The translations under genes were made by a program, and so were the position numbers. 64,000 nt of DNA from Monilinia fructicola. Taxonomy: Eukaryota > Ascomycota > Leotiomycetes > Helotiales > Sclerotiniaceae. Shown piece after piece: positions 1 through 12,750 of the stretch. The notes under the pieces are model-generated. The model worked only from the letters and a program-made list of their open reading frames with translations. It had not been told where the DNA came from and ran no database searches. Location: positions 1,505,001 to 1,569,000 of the forward strand of contig VICG01000015.1 in assembly GCA_008692225.1 (NCBI GenBank), in the 5' to 3' direction. Numbering within the stretch: the stretch's first letter is position 1; each line of letters starts with the position of its first letter.

Positions 1-1790
1 TAGAGCCTTCCCATTCAATTTAGTTCGCTTGACTTTCGGGGGTTGCATCAACAACTATCTAGTCTTCATATTCTTCTAATCAAAGTGAGTTTAGATGGTT
101 CTTCATCAATCTTGTTGTAACTCAGTCCAATTGACTTACTTGTATTGGTATTTCACCAACCTGAAGTATCTATATCTTCCTGCCTAGCATATTTCAAACT
201 ATTTTCAGGAATTGACATTGCATTCTCATGAACTAATCCATAATATCTTGATATGATGGTGGCGTTAAACATTGAGCACTTCTCGTTCAGCTTGATTAAT
301 CTGCTTCTTGTAAGTGCTAAATTAAGCATGGAATATCTAAATCTCTCATCTAATATATTCCAAAATACATCAAAATCACATTACACCTCTTCTATTTTGC
401 ATCAAAATACTTTTACGTAGCTGGAGTTCTTAAGTATTTTATGATATTTGGACAGTTTCAGTTCTTGTTCAAATCAGGTCCATGAGCCTTTTAAATATCA
501 TTGAATCAAACTTTAGACAACGAAGTCTTCACATTCAGTCAACTACCAAACACCTACTCAATATCACAAATCTATATCCTCTTCTCATACATCGGGTACT
601 CTTGTCCGCAGTCTACGGCTTATGGCTCTGAAACATCTGGATGGATCTGAACAATTACAATCCTTATCCTGTTCAATTAAATGGCGGTCACGAGTATTAA
701 ATAATCTTCGAACAATCAAGTCTTCTCAGCCCACCCGTATCCATACCCGAAGGTTATCACGAATTCCTATCCTCTACCCCGAATCGAACAATCTCATCAT
801 CTATCCATAGCTGGAGATAGTATACAACCCCAAATTCCTCTCTCCCCTGAAAATTCAGAAGTCCTCCAACATCTAGATTCCTCCCCGAGTGTTTCCCAAA
901 ATCTGAACTCTCACCCCAATATACGGCCCAGGCCCAAGGTTCACTATTCAACGTAACATGGATTCCAAGGTTGCTGAAAGTGCCGAGGATTCAACTGATT
1001 GAATTTCTAGGATGGCTCTCATCTCTCGCATAGGTGAATGAAAGTAAAAACTGATACGCAATCATAGTAGATAACAACTTCCACATCACCAAGAGGGGTA
1101 CCGATAACCCATGCCTCAAAGATTAACCGTGTTTATTTCTAGGCATGGTGGAGAATGTATTTGCGAGATAGAGATAGAGACGTTGAGCCTTTCTTTTCCT
1201 TTCCTTTCCATTTCTTTTCTTTCCGTTTGCCTCTCTGCTCTAAAGCATGGTGAGGCTAGAATCGTTAGTAGGAGCGGGGTGGGGGAGAGTAGAATGGTGA
1301 AACCTACGCGGGAGGGTAGAATTCACCCTTGTATGATCCGACGGCTAAAGATACCCATCTCGTTGAAATTGAGATCTACGATTGAGGATCTCTTTTGTCG
1401 TTGCAGAATGGTAGGGCAACTTCAAGGTATCAATAGATCCGATCCATCTCGACTCGAGCATCATGTCATCATGGCAAACAGATCTATTGCTAGACTATCC
1501 TCTGATCCTTGCGGCACGCCAACCCTATTCTTGGCTACATAAAACGCAATTAGGCCTATGGGTAACTCAGAGAGCCATGACGGCATAATCATCGTCTCTA
1601 GTTGCGTATTAAGCACATGATTATGGATGGACCCGCCGGCGTCACATCTCACGCTACCCACGCGTCGTTTCAAAGCCCAAACTCCACGCCCCAGATGGTA
1701 TCCCTCCCATTAAACGTAGACCCCCACAGACCAGTGCCCTGCGCACACAAGCCCATTTTCACACGACGCACATCCTGACGTGCCCTCGGG
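1..1790. other. Gene-free left flank
   Basis: I see no convincing gene here. The short open frames have no recognisable motifs and no splice-consistent extensions. The only structure is a short TTTCC pentamer tract near 1188-1220. The first 600 bases are AT-rich. The GPI-protein gene ends at the right edge. Confidence 0.6.
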
Positions 1791-2712
1791 TTACAAAGCA
1801 GCCATCACCACCGCGGCCGCAGCCGCAGCTCCGCCCATAACCCATTGTGCCTTGGCAGTCATCACGGGCATGCCTCCCGTGGAAGCAGCGGAGCCCGATG
1901 CAGAGGGTGAAGCTGCTGCGCGGGACGCGCTGGACGCCGAGGCAGAACGAGCTGCGGAGCCGGTGGGTTCGGCCCCCGCGGTGGTCTCTGCGGCCGACGC
2001 AGACGTGCGCGTGGCTCCGGCGGTAATGGTGACGGGGACGGCCGCAAGGAGGGTGGACAAGTCTTGGCCGCTGACCGTGGTGGTTTCGGTGGAGGTGTAG
2101 GTGGTGGCGGCGGCGGATTCCATGCTGGCGGGGGTGCAGTAGGCGGAGGAGGAACCGGCGAGGACGCAGCCGATGGAGATGGTTCTAGAGAGGGAAATGT
2201 TAGTGTTGGGTTTGGAGAAGGGGTGAGTGGTTGTTGGCATGGCTACATACGCGAAATAAGGCGGCAATGACGATGCAGAGTCGATGTTGGCCGTGGAAAT
2301 GCCATCGTAGTCGTCTTCGAAAGTGTAGATATACTGAATTGTCGAGGGACCTTGGGTAAATGTGAAGCTCTCAGGAACACCGCAATCATCGCCCAAGTCG
2401 GGGGAGGAAGAGGATGTGGCCGAAGCGGCAGTTGTAGAGCCACAGGTGATGGAGTACGTGGTGGCGGTTGCGTCCTAAGTATTGAGCATATGCATGTGGT
2501 TAGAAAGGCTGTGCGCTTCTAGCCATGGTGAATGTGTGGATGCCACTCACAGAGGCAATGATAGATCCAACAAACGGAGCTTGGTCCTGATCCCCTGCGT
2601 CATAGTCAAATCCCACGAGAAATAGATCGACAACAGAGTTGTTCTGAGCAGCCACAGCCGTACCCATGAGGGCGGTAGCAAATATCGCGATGAAAGAACT
2701 CGAGGCGTGCAT
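1791..2712 (-). CDS. GPI-anchored cell-surface protein (Ser/Ala/Thr-rich)
   Basis: Three exons are inferred: 2712-2551, 2474-2251 and 2184-1791, giving about 259 residues. The start is the ATG at 2712, because it opens a classical signal peptide (hydrophobic residues 7-22, ending AVAAQ). The middle part is a compact extracellular region with several cysteines. It is followed by a low-complexity Ser/Ala/Thr/Glu stretch typical of O-glycosylated wall proteins, then a C-terminal hydrophobic tail (WVMGG then Ala/Val) after small residues, as in GPI addition signals. Intron 1 (2475-2550) has a GTGAGT donor and TAG acceptor. Intron 2 (2185-2250) has GTATGT, CACTAAC and CTCTAG, is 66 nt long and has no in-frame stop, so a naive ORF reads through it. 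The expected location is plasma membrane or wall. The specific function is unknown. Confidence 0.75.
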
Positions 2713-5700
2713 TTTTGCGAAGACTTTGATGGCTGTCTTTGCGAGGAACGGATCTGGTGCTTTGATTTTTGCTGAGGGCTGGTTCTGTTGTACTTCCAAA
2801 AAAGTGATTTGAAGCTGAAGGGAGACGAAATATATATTTGTGTACCTTGCTTGCCTGGGACTGCGTGCTCGGCGCTCTGGTACCTTTTGTTTTTTCAACG
2901 CCGGGCATACACCCCCTACATCTCACCAATAAGCTTAACTTGGCAGAACCCTTGAAAGATACCGATTGGCGGAACGAAATTTGATCCAAAGGATCGCCCT
3001 TGTCTTCCTTCCTCCTGATGAGATGAGGGCGGCCGACTCCCCTGTTTGCTCGTGGAAGCGGAAGCGAATCACGGCCCTTTCCAGGGTCGTTGAAGTTTGT
3101 TCCCCTTCGCACACTTCAATTTCCGGTCTAGATGGTAATTCTCGGCTGGGAAAGTCATCTTAGCGCATGGGAGACGGAGGGATGATTCAATATTTTCCGC
3201 ACAGAGATGCGATCTGCGCAGGGTGCTAGAATTAGTCATTTGTTGAATTACTGTGTACAGGCCTGGAGACCTGTAAAAATGGAGCGAGAAAGCTACACGC
3301 CAAGCCCGCAATCAAAGCCAACAGCTTTGTGAGACTATTTCAAGCTTAGGGTACTTGCAACGGGGGCTAGCCACATGATGACTATCTGCTCCCGAGGTCA
3401 TTTCGAATCGCACAGCAGTCTCAAACGGCAATGAGAAAACTGCCCTCGTTTAACCATCAATTGGGGAGGTCGAGGTGTCGAAGTGGTATCGAAGTGCACC
3501 GGTGCTAGAACTAGGTGGAGGGATGAAGTGGGTCAATCAATCTAGTTCTACTTGTATTATCAAAATGTTCAAGCTTCAGGCACCAGATACAGCGGTGGTG
3601 CGGCACGGCCGGAGCTAGCATATTAACCCTGGGGCTGAAGATGCTAGGGGTGGAGCATCTCACAGCCATAGGCTAGAACTATCCTTTAGCTTACAACACT
3701 TCTACAGAGTACAACAACATCGCCATTACCAATTTTGCCAGAATGAAATTCTCCATGGTTGAAGAATGATCTTAATCTCCATTTGTCGCCATCAAATGCC
3801 CATACCTATATCCCACTCGGTGCTAGATGCACGCACCGGTGTAAAATAATCCCATGCATTTTATCTGCCGTGAGCCCGCGGTCGATCCTTGGAGATCTCG
3901 GTGACGGTGGGTCGGCTCCTCTTACAGTAACAACACGGAAAATATTCAAGCATGCAATCTTCCTTACCCAGGTACCAAGAAGTCCATATAGACGACCCTG
4001 GACACGGAGAGAAAATAATATAATAACATCATCTACCTCCTTTGTCCCCGCATCGACAACCTTCGTAAACTTCCCTGCCGCCAGGAAGAAACAGCAAATG
4101 TAAGGAGGGGAGATTCCCGCCGTCCCCGTCTCTCCAGACCAATGGAGAGGATCCGGACTCATTCACTGCACATTGCACGTCGGGTTGGGGAATGAACCCC
4201 CCAAGCAACGTTGTGCATTTTTTGAAAAAAAAAAAAAAAAATTTGTTGCACCTCGTATTTATGAGGCGTTCGTAGATCGTGCTTGGCTTCCTATCCTGCG
4301 AGTCATGCTATTGCACAAATCACATATCGTACTCACGGCCCCGAACGATGCATGAATGCTCCAAGCCTTCGCGATCGGAGACTGGCGGTAATTGATGGCC
4401 ATTGAATCAATCTGCCCTTGGCATACACAGGTAGTCCTTGAATGCAGCCAATTCACCTGGGCGGGGGATGGAATAAGGTTCGGGTCGTGGGGGGATGTGG
4501 AACGAAGCGTCGCTAGAGTGATGGGGGTAGTCCTTGGAGTCAAAAAAGCCCTTGAAGTGAAAAAAGCTGCCACTCGCCGACTCTGCTCGTTCGTTTCTCT
4601 CGAGTCTCGCCCTGCCCTGTTTCCTCTTGGCGGGTTGATGTGCCAGGGAGGTGTGCCCATACCCATGCGTGATAATTATTTTTTCATTGCAGGATTCTTC
4701 CGTATGCCGATCTCAGACTTGTTACTCATCTCATATCTCATTATCGTGGCCGGTCCACGGGTAGTGGATTTCTGTCTTCTTTACGACAATTACGAGAGAT
4801 GGCGCTTTACCATTCTCATCTGAGCCTCGACCGTGAGTGACATGATCAGAATTTACCTCGAAATGAACCCCGCATACCTATCGTGTGACTGTGAGATCTC
4901 ATGTAACCCCTCGTAAATACCATGGGCAAAGGTACCAAACCCGCACAAAATGCAACATGGATCATCGAGTCTCTACTCTCAACTGGAGTAGAGCTTACTC
5001 GACATCATCCACCTCATTTATTCATTCACAACTCCTCACGCTCCAGACGTTGTCGACGCACCGACCCGTGCCGAGGGCTTTCGATTCTCTATCCCAGTAC
5101 CCATAAAAATTCTAACAAGTAACCATCTCGCCCACCGTGAAGCGGGCAATATATAAGCCATGCATGTGAGCCCGAAGCAAGATATAGACGCGTGCATGCA
5201 TTCCAAGACTGATTGATACGCTTGCGTCAGCACCGTCTGCTCCGTGTGATGTGCCAACACAGGTGTTCTGAGAACAGAATTTTCTCAGCCAAAGTTACAG
5301 CCATGGTATCAAACGCGCACACATCGCCCCGGGGCTCGTCCTCATTTTATATGCGTGTTCGACAGCCTGTACGGCCAATGCTTAGGAAGATAGTCGCGCG
5401 AGCGTTAACATCGCAGGGATCAAAAAACTTCGGGAATGGAAGATGGGGATGAGAAGTAGGATGGTAATTTGAGCGAAGCCTTCTCTCGATGTCGCAAAGG
5501 AGAGGAAAAAGCTAGGTATCATTTAACACCCCATCCCCCTACCCACCAGCGAGAATCCTGCATCGCACGATGGAGCTCCCCATCCTCTTCACATTGAGAC
5601 TCGATGAACGTATCCCGGCGCCCGACCATCGAAATCGTACTTAGCGCCCCCGTTCCTCTTCTCACATCCAGAGCGTAGCCTATCTATCCATCCATCCCGC

Positions 5701-6244
5701 CCAAGCTAGACCGCTTCGTCACGCCCAAGCAAGTTGCATGTGCCTGCCTGCCTATCTACCAGGGAGATGGCACCTCGCAATTACCTGCCTCGATCTCTGT
5801 CCAGCTACGCAGTTAACATCATCTTCCTCCTCGGTCATCCAATCCCATGACACTCGATCATCCTACCCCGTCCCCATCCCACCCCGCCGCATGCCAAAAC
5901 ATCCCAACTCCCAAGTCCCAGCAACAGCTGCCCCCACCTCTCCGACCATGCACGATCCGTGCACCCACCACGCGCCGCCGCCGCTCTCATTGGCGCCAGC
6001 GCCGAAAAGGGAAAAGAAAATGAACGGCTCGAGTAAGGACGTCAAAGGGAAGATTGAGGCGGGGAGGATGCTGGGATCTCACACGGTCCAGCGCGTCGTA
6101 GCCCGCCATCAACCACTCGCAAGCACGAGCATGCGATCGCTCCCAGAACCGTACCGGAGCCACCACTCGCTCCCCCCGGACCCGACGACGCGAGTGCGAT
6201 ATCCGCTACTTGCTGTACTGTAGCCAGCACTCGCGCCGAGCCAA

Positions 6245-6276
6245 GCAAAACAAAACAAAGCAAAGCAAAGCAAAGC
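6245..6276. repeat. (AAAGC)n pentanucleotide tract
   Basis: The run begins as AAAAC units and becomes AAAGC units. It is one of several pentamer microsatellites in the spacers of this window. Confidence 0.85.
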
Positions 6277-9200
6277 GCCAGAAGAAATTCGTCGAGCGCC
6301 TCTCGCGACGGCTCGAGACCTCGAACAACGCGCATTCCAGCATGCGGCCGTCCTCACGCCGCGAGAGATGGCGAGCACATCTCGGCCATCGGAGTGGCGG
6401 GCCGGGATCGTGGAGACGGGTCGGCGCCCGCTTTCGAACAGGCGTGGTGCTGAGGACGTGGAAGTTTCGACTGTACAGTGGTGAGTTAGCAGTCGTCGTA
6501 AGAGATGCCTTGCGATTGTCTTGCGCGGAAGAGGAGGAGCATCGGGGATGGCGATGGGGTCATGCGTCCAGGTAGGCATTTATCGACGCTTGACAGGGTA
6601 CGGACAGAGCGCGGAAGATCCCCGGCACTATTTGTCCGGACTGAGGGACAGATGCGACGTCAGGGACGATTGGAATCAAGACGATGACGGAATATGTCAT
6701 GGCGGGTGTTTTGTATCCATAGATACAAATGATATGATGTGACACCTCATTTGAGGACTGAAGAGAGCGACTTGCTGTGATCGTGTGCTGGTCGAATGTT
6801 ACTTCAGCCTATTATGTACTTGATGATGCGACGGATTTCAAGAAGAAAGCTGTTTACACACACGCATATATATATACACAACGTAAGAGTGGTCATATTG
6901 GCCGGAGTAACACAATAACAGTCACGGCAACAAGTCCCATACGATATGACAGAGGAGCCAGAGAACCATTGCAACCTCCCGCTCGACGGAAATTAAACGA
7001 GAGTAAAGCCATCTGCAATGTGCACACGCCAGAGAGATCCAATCCAGCTCGGCGTAACGTAGACTTATGCAAGAGCACGGAGATGGCTCCGAAGAAGGCA
7101 TGCACTGGACCCGGCTCATTTCTCACGTTCCACTACATCACGAACCCGCGAACCACAATCTAGCTGGCTGCGGCCATCGACGTATCCCAACGGTTATATT
7201 TAAAACTCTAATTCTATATGGAAAGTCGTAAATAAAATAATGGTAACCTTATGGGGGCTGGCAGGGGTTGCTGATGCTTGCATGTTGATTCTCATACGTG
7301 CATTACAGCCACAGCGGCAATCGTGCCGCCGGAAGATATGTACGAATGAAAAGGCCGATAAATGGACTAGGTTAATCTTGCTTGCACCGCTCTAATGCAT
7401 GTGGTTACTTTTGTGTCGTGCGCGTCATATATGACATATGGAAATAGTGTCAAATATCAATAATCGGATAAATGAGTTATGCTCAAGAAGAGAGAGAGGA
7501 ATACTAGTGAAAGGCCAATCTTACGTGACGGTATATACTCCTCTACTCCTTTCTCCCTTTCGCGAGGCGGACCCACAGTTTGATAGATTCGAGTTTGGAT
7601 TCGACGACCTGAACAATGGGTATGCATCTAACAATAAATGAGAAGTGAGATGCCCAGCTCCCTTGACACTGATTTGAGCCACGCATGAGAACTATGAAAG
7701 GTTTATTGCTCCATATTCAAAGCTTCACCACATGGTACGAAGAATAAGAGACAGTACGCATGTACAGTTATACTTAAGCACAAATATATCATAAAGTGGA
7801 GATCAAAAGCTAAATTATCTTCACCTTCAAGCTCTCTAGATCTGGAAATTTCCACTGCTACATAATCTTCAAGATTCTTGGTGGACTCAAGGTAGACCTT
7901 CAGGTGGTAATTGAAGAAGAAACTAGAAAGAAAATAGCAGATCTATAGTGGTACAGAGATTTATGGAAAGGACTCTCCCATGGACCGGGAGGAATGCCTT
8001 CTGATAGAATTGCCCAAAAACTAGCGAGGAAGGAACATGTGAAGTAGTAAATACCGTAGAGACCAAATGACAGTGATTAACCTTCATGAAACCAAGATGG
8101 AAAGTAAAGTAGAGTAATAAATCTATACAAGAATCGAGAAATTGAAAAGATAGGTGTACTAATCTTTGTGATATGCTCAACCCTGCATATATCAAGTAAC
8201 AATGTTTACACCAACACTTGATTGTGAACACTTTATTCCCAATCAATGAGCAGCAATATTTCTTGGAAACAGAGACACAAAACAATGCACATGAAAAAAT
8301 TCATATCCAACATATGAAGCGACTTTATTCAGTCCAACGTTCCACAACCTCAGATCCGCCTTACCTAAGATCATACGTTTCCGTCAGCCACCGCAGATTT
8401 ACAGGGCCTATGTCAATTGAGATCCGGTCTATTTGTTTTGTTGCACGTCTCTCAAGATGGGATATGTCCAAATACGGCTCATTTGGTATGGGAAATATGT
8501 ATCGTGTTTGCGGATTTCCATAAGTAAGGTTTTATTTACGACTTAAAAATTCTTGTTTTGATGATAACCACACACACATTGTGAAAGTTAATGTGGTGCT
8601 GTTGTATTTTTTGACATTGATATGCGGTATTGGCGTCCAGATTGGGCGAAGTTATGAGGTTGATTTAAGAAGAGGAAAATTATGAGTGTCGATGAAGGGG
8701 GGGGGAGATTTTGATGTTTAGGATCGTGAAGGTTGTATGGATGGAAAGACGAGAAAAAGGTGGACGTGGGAAAATAAAGTTTGCCTAATTCTTATGGATT
8801 GTCGGAACCATGAAAAGACTGATGGTGAGTGGCGACTGTTGTGGATGATCTATGCTTCGCCACATCTCGGGACCGAAAGCCCGGATCGGTTCCGAAGTCT
8901 GATGGATATGCCAACAGCAAGTGAGGTGTGAGTAGACATGCTCTCCCTGGGCTTGACTCATTCACTGGTGATTTCCAATACCTAGGTATACTCCGTATAT
9001 CGTGTGCTTGACTCGCGAACCAATCTCATTCACATGAATAAGCCACACTTGCGGAGAAAACCATGAAAGCTTACGCCACATCGATGCTACCTACTTTGCT
9101 GACGCGCGCGGCTGCTTCACTTCAGTCGCCAACCACAGCTCTCGATACCTTTCTAATGCCTTCTTAGCAATTCGTCATGGGATACGTAGACATCTTGCTG

Positions 9201-9312
9201 GCTGAAAGATAGGCAGGTCTGTGTTTCGTTGCTCCTTGCCGCCCCGCTAGTCTCGGGGTTAGGTTTACGCGGGTTCTGCTTGCCTTCTCGTCTTGGAGTC
9301 CTCGGTGAGAGG

Positions 9313-9320
9313 TATATATT
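9313..9320 (+). promoter_or_regulatory. TATA box of the HSP20 gene
   Basis: TATATATT lies 71 bases upstream of the chosen ATG at 9391, a plausible place for a core promoter with a short leader. A CCCCT stress-type element is visible nearby (around 9332). I did not find a clean run of alternating GAA/TTC heat-shock units. Confidence 0.45.
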
Positions 9321-9390
9321 CCTGGGGCCTTACCCCTCGTTTTACCCATTTCTTCTTCTAAATCATTATTATTATCGTCATCAATTCATC

Positions 9391-10629
9391 ATGGAATTCA
9401 ACAGTCAAAACAACAATCAACAAGCCGGTCCCTTTTGGGATTTTGTTCGCTCAATGCAACCACAAAATTCTGGAGCTGGTGTAGACCATCCTTCGCAGAA
9501 TTTCAATATGTGGGGTCCGCCAGAAGGACATCCTGGGCCTCATGGTCCTCATGGTCCTCATGCATTCGGTTCATTTGGTTTTCCTTTTGATGCTCCCGGT
9601 CCATTTGGTAGAGGTGGGTTCGGACCTAGAGGAGGTCATCGAGGTCATCGCTCTTTCTCACCACGAAGGGATGGGGAAGGTTGGGAAGGATTTCAAGGAC
9701 ATCGTCATCACGGAAGAGGGAAACATGGCCGCAGAGGCGGGGAAGGATCTGGCGAGGAGACTCCAACTTCTGATACAGAAGCTACAGAGTCAGGGCCACA
9801 TCATGGCCCACGAGGTGGCAAAGACAGAAAGGGACGTTGCCGCAGAGATGGAGAGTTCTCGGGTGAAGAATCATCAGATGTTGAAGCAAGAGAAGGTTCG
9901 CACGGCCCGGGGTCGCGTCGAGGACCCAGACGTCATGGACGTCATGGACCAGGTAGCAGAGGAGGATGGGGTGTTCGAGGCGAAGGGCGTGGAGGGCTAC
10001 ACGGAGGGCCACACGGAGGGCCACACGGAGGACCACATGGAGGACCACATGCAGGACCCCATGGTAGAGGAGGACCTCATTATTGGGATGGGCCTCACGG
10101 TAACCATGGTAGACGCGGTCCACCTCCATTCGCCGGCCCAGGTGGCCCATTCGATTTTAGCGCAATGATCCAAGCACTTTCTCAGCCAATTGCACAAGCA
10201 TTCGGCATACCCACAGCTCCACGCTCCAGCGAAACACTTGTCCCCGAGGATACAGACACAGAGAACTCCTTCATCCCCCCCATTGACGTTTTCACCACCG
10301 AAAATGCATATGTTCTCCACATTGCGCTCCCTGGCGCCAAGAAAGAAGATGTAGGTGTACACTGGGATGCCGAAAAAGGAACCTTGAATGTGGCAGGTGT
10401 GGTATACCGACAGGGAGATGAAAAGTTTTTGGAGAGTCTTACGCAGAAAGAAAGGAAGGTGGGTGCGTTTGAGCGTGCTGTGAAATTGCCCCTTGACGCC
10501 GAAGATAAATCGGAGATTGATGGTGACGGTATCACCGCAAAATTGGAGGATGGTGTCCTGGTTGTCAATATTCCAAAAGTAGAGAAGGAGGAATCCTGGA
10601 CGGAGGTCAAGAGAGTCGATATTAATTGA
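9391..10629 (+). CDS. HSP20 / alpha-crystallin small heat shock protein with long Gly/His-rich N-terminus
   Basis: Single exon, 412 residues. I chose the ATG at 9391 because it follows a TATA box and opens the usual FWDF-type N-terminal motif (Gly-Pro-Phe-Trp-Asp-Phe near residue 12). The frame is open further upstream only as leader. Residues about 293-405 are an alpha-crystallin domain: an IDVFTTENAYVLHIALPG start, a central variable loop, and the closing strand LEDGVLVVNIPK. The family acts as ATP-independent holdase chaperones in cytosolic oligomers. The ~290-residue N-terminal arm is unusually long; fungal HSP30-type proteins are often near 200-250 residues in total. It is rich in Gly, His, Pro and Arg, with a short tandem GGPH array around residues 203-230, and contains Ser/Asp/Glu-rich segments. 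Spacers on both sides are long. Confidence 0.9.
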   Translation: MEFNSQNNNQQAGPFWDFVRSMQPQNSGAGVDHPSQNFNMWGPPEGHPGPHGPHGPHAFGSFGFPFDAPGPFGRGGFGPRGGHRGHRSFSPRRDGEGWEGFQGHRHHGRGKHGRRGGEGSGEETPTSDTEATESGPHHGPRGGKDRKGRCRRDGEFSGEESSDVEAREGSHGPGSRRGPRRHGRHGPGSRGGWGVRGEGRGGLHGGPHGGPHGGPHGGPHAGPHGRGGPHYWDGPHGNHGRRGPPPFAGPGGPFDFSAMIQALSQPIAQAFGIPTAPRSSETLVPEDTDTENSFIPPIDVFTTENAYVLHIALPGAKKEDVGVHWDAEKGTLNVAGVVYRQGDEKFLESLTQKERKVGAFERAVKLPLDAEDKSEIDGDGITAKLEDGVLVVNIPKVEKEESWTEVKRVDIN

Positions 10630-11623
10630 CTAAACTGAGATGATAATTCGGGGTCTGTTCGGGTCAGCTGGATTGTTTGATTTCACATGTGTTTTGAGCG
10701 TTTTCCTTCCTCCTGATATCAGTAAGGGTTTGAATTTTGGCATCGGTATCTTAATTTAGTCAATAGTTAGTTACCACGAAAGGTTTCCCAGGACCGAAAA
10801 ATAACAAAAAAAAAAATGCCACTCGGCAATATAATCAAAAAAAAAAACCCCCCGTTTTCCCCTAGTTTGATTTGAAATTGTGATGTTCGGAAATTTCCAC
10901 TGTCGAAGACGTTCGGATTTGAATTAAGTTGCTTGGATGAATATCGACGATGCTTTGAATGATGAGTCTGATTTCTCCAACTCCAAGATGATTTGCAGGA
11001 TGGAGTGAGTCTCTGGGAGGTGGTTGGAAAGAGGCGTCCGGCCCATTCATTCTCAAAAGAAAATGAAGAAATGAAATTTTCAGACGTGGAAGGAGCTTGG
11101 ATCGAAAGAAGACATGTGACCATTTAATTAAGAGAATACTAGGCAGGTAGAGAAGGAAAGTTCACATCATATTGAAGTATTGAAAAGAAGCCTCAAGCCA
11201 GATCCATGAATCGACAAGTAGGAGTAGGCAGATGTTCCTACGTACCACCTCGTAGATGCTCGAAATGAAATGAGGATTTGGGTGGTTGTGTTTCGATTCA
11301 TTCTGCCGTTGGCTCTTCCATGCTGGCTAGCATCCATGGTTGGGTTTGTTCAAATCACTTGTTCCATCAACTATGAAGGAAAACAATTCAACTTGAGGAA
11401 TATCCGAAGGGCCATTTCAAAGTTCAGATTCGGTGATTGGTCATGTTGGGAGTAGCTTCAGTTGAAGAAAGCCAAACAGACAAGAAGCAGGATTTTGATG
11501 GAACTGTGAGAAGTTGTTGTTTGTGTGTATGGTGAAAAGGAAAGGGTTGGGATAGAAGAGAGATGACACTAGTAAGGAGGACTTCAGATATCCAATTCAG
11601 AAGATGACCAGAGATGGCCAGTT

Positions 11624-11770
11624 GACAGGAGATGGCAGGAGTTGACAGGAGATGGGCAGGAGATGGCAGGAGATGGCAGGAGATGGCAGGAGATGGCAGG
11701 AGATGGCAGGAGATGGCAGGAGATGGCAGGAGTTGACAGGAGATGGCAGGAGATGACAGGAAATGACAGA
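11624..11770. repeat. 10-bp minisatellite (AGATGGCAGG)n
   Basis: About fifteen head-to-tail copies of a 10-bp unit, most of them identical, with diverged edge copies in which GATGGC becomes GTTGAC or GATGAC. There are no spacers, so this is not a CRISPR-like array. Confidence 0.9.
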
Positions 11771-12679
11771 TGACGAGAGATGACGAGAGATGATTTAATC
11801 ATGATTTCTTTCCCCTTACGTTCAATGTTCCAGGTTCCAAGGTTGATCCTAAATATCGATACCAGACCAGATAGATAGATAGATACAAGATAAATGGATA
11901 GATTGATAGTATGAATACTATGAAAATATTTTGATAATTGTATGATTGTTGTTGTTGACCTGTGAAACCTGCCTGCCCTTAATTTATTAACCATTTCTTT
12001 TGGATAATCTTACAAAAATGCTTCAATTTTTTACCATCCGTGAAAACCTTTGAGACCCAGAGACTAATAAGAGACGAACTCATTGCATCATTCCGTCAAT
12101 CCACCATTCCGTCAATCCACCAATTCATCCTTTCCATGCTTTCATGCTTTCATGCTTTCATCTTTCCACCTTTCCGTCCTTCCATACCTCCACCTTCAAA
12201 CACCAGCTGATAACTCTTGCAAACCTCTCGCGGCCTCTTGCTCTGCTTTTGACAACTTTCTTCTCGATAATTTTGCATCATGTTCCGGATCATCGAGTGA
12301 TTTCCGTTTATTTTGATCAGAACTTGATGGATTTGATGAACCTGTTGCTGTCGTGTTTTGAAGAGCGTGAGGAGTTACTGTCAAGACCAGATTGTCGATG
12401 AAGTTACGTAACTGATCAAAATGTTTTGATTCGTCTTCCGTCTGAATACATGATGGTGTTGGGAATTGTGATTCGGATCCGTTGATGGCTTTTTTTTATT
12501 TTTCATTCTTGTAAGTTTGAGATTCCCAACACGCATGAGAAAGAGAAAAATGAAGATATACCTTTTTTAACGGTATCTTGGATTAATTGATGACCACTGT
12601 TGCCTGGGAATGCCTGTAAACATTTTTGCAGTGCGGCGTTGAGCTGTTGACGGCGAATGTGAGTGTGACGTTAGCTGGA

Positions 12680-12750
12680 GAATCTGGAACTGGAACTGGG
12701 ACTGGAACTAGGACTAGGACTGGGACTAGGACTGGAACTGGAACTGGTAC
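12680..12750. repeat. GGAACT/GGGACT/GGACTA hexamer tract
   Basis: Tandem hexamers with interchange between GGAACT, GGGACT and AGGACT. A GGTA/GGGA-rich tract follows at about 12,795-12,850. Confidence 0.8.

Larger units (their letters stand above)
2713..9390. other. 6.7-kb gene-poor spacer
   Basis: No gene could be supported. The open frames are short, lack domains and often overlap on both strands. Visible structure includes a 17-nt A run (4225-4241), a GC-rich stretch around 5.9-6.5 kb whose overlapping open frames reflect composition, and an AAAGC pentamer tract (6245-6276). One TACTCCGTA nonamer lies at 8989-8997, just after a CCTAGGTA. The last ~400 bases are the upstream region of the HSP20 gene. 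Confidence 0.55.

Noticed and set aside
1780..2270. Plus-strand frames rich in Ala/Gly opposite the GPI gene
   Set aside because: Antisense shadows of the Ser/Ala/Thr-rich region.
9542..10362. Other-frame and antisense frames over HSP20
   Set aside because: Shadows of the repetitive Gly/His-rich coding sequence.
11624..11770. Possible CRISPR-like array
   Set aside because: The units are directly adjacent with no unique spacers, and the organism is a eukaryote.
11584..11994. Minus-strand open frame of 136 residues
   Set aside because: It reads through the 10-bp minisatellite and gives a Ser/Cys/His/Leu repeat; no domain, no splice context.
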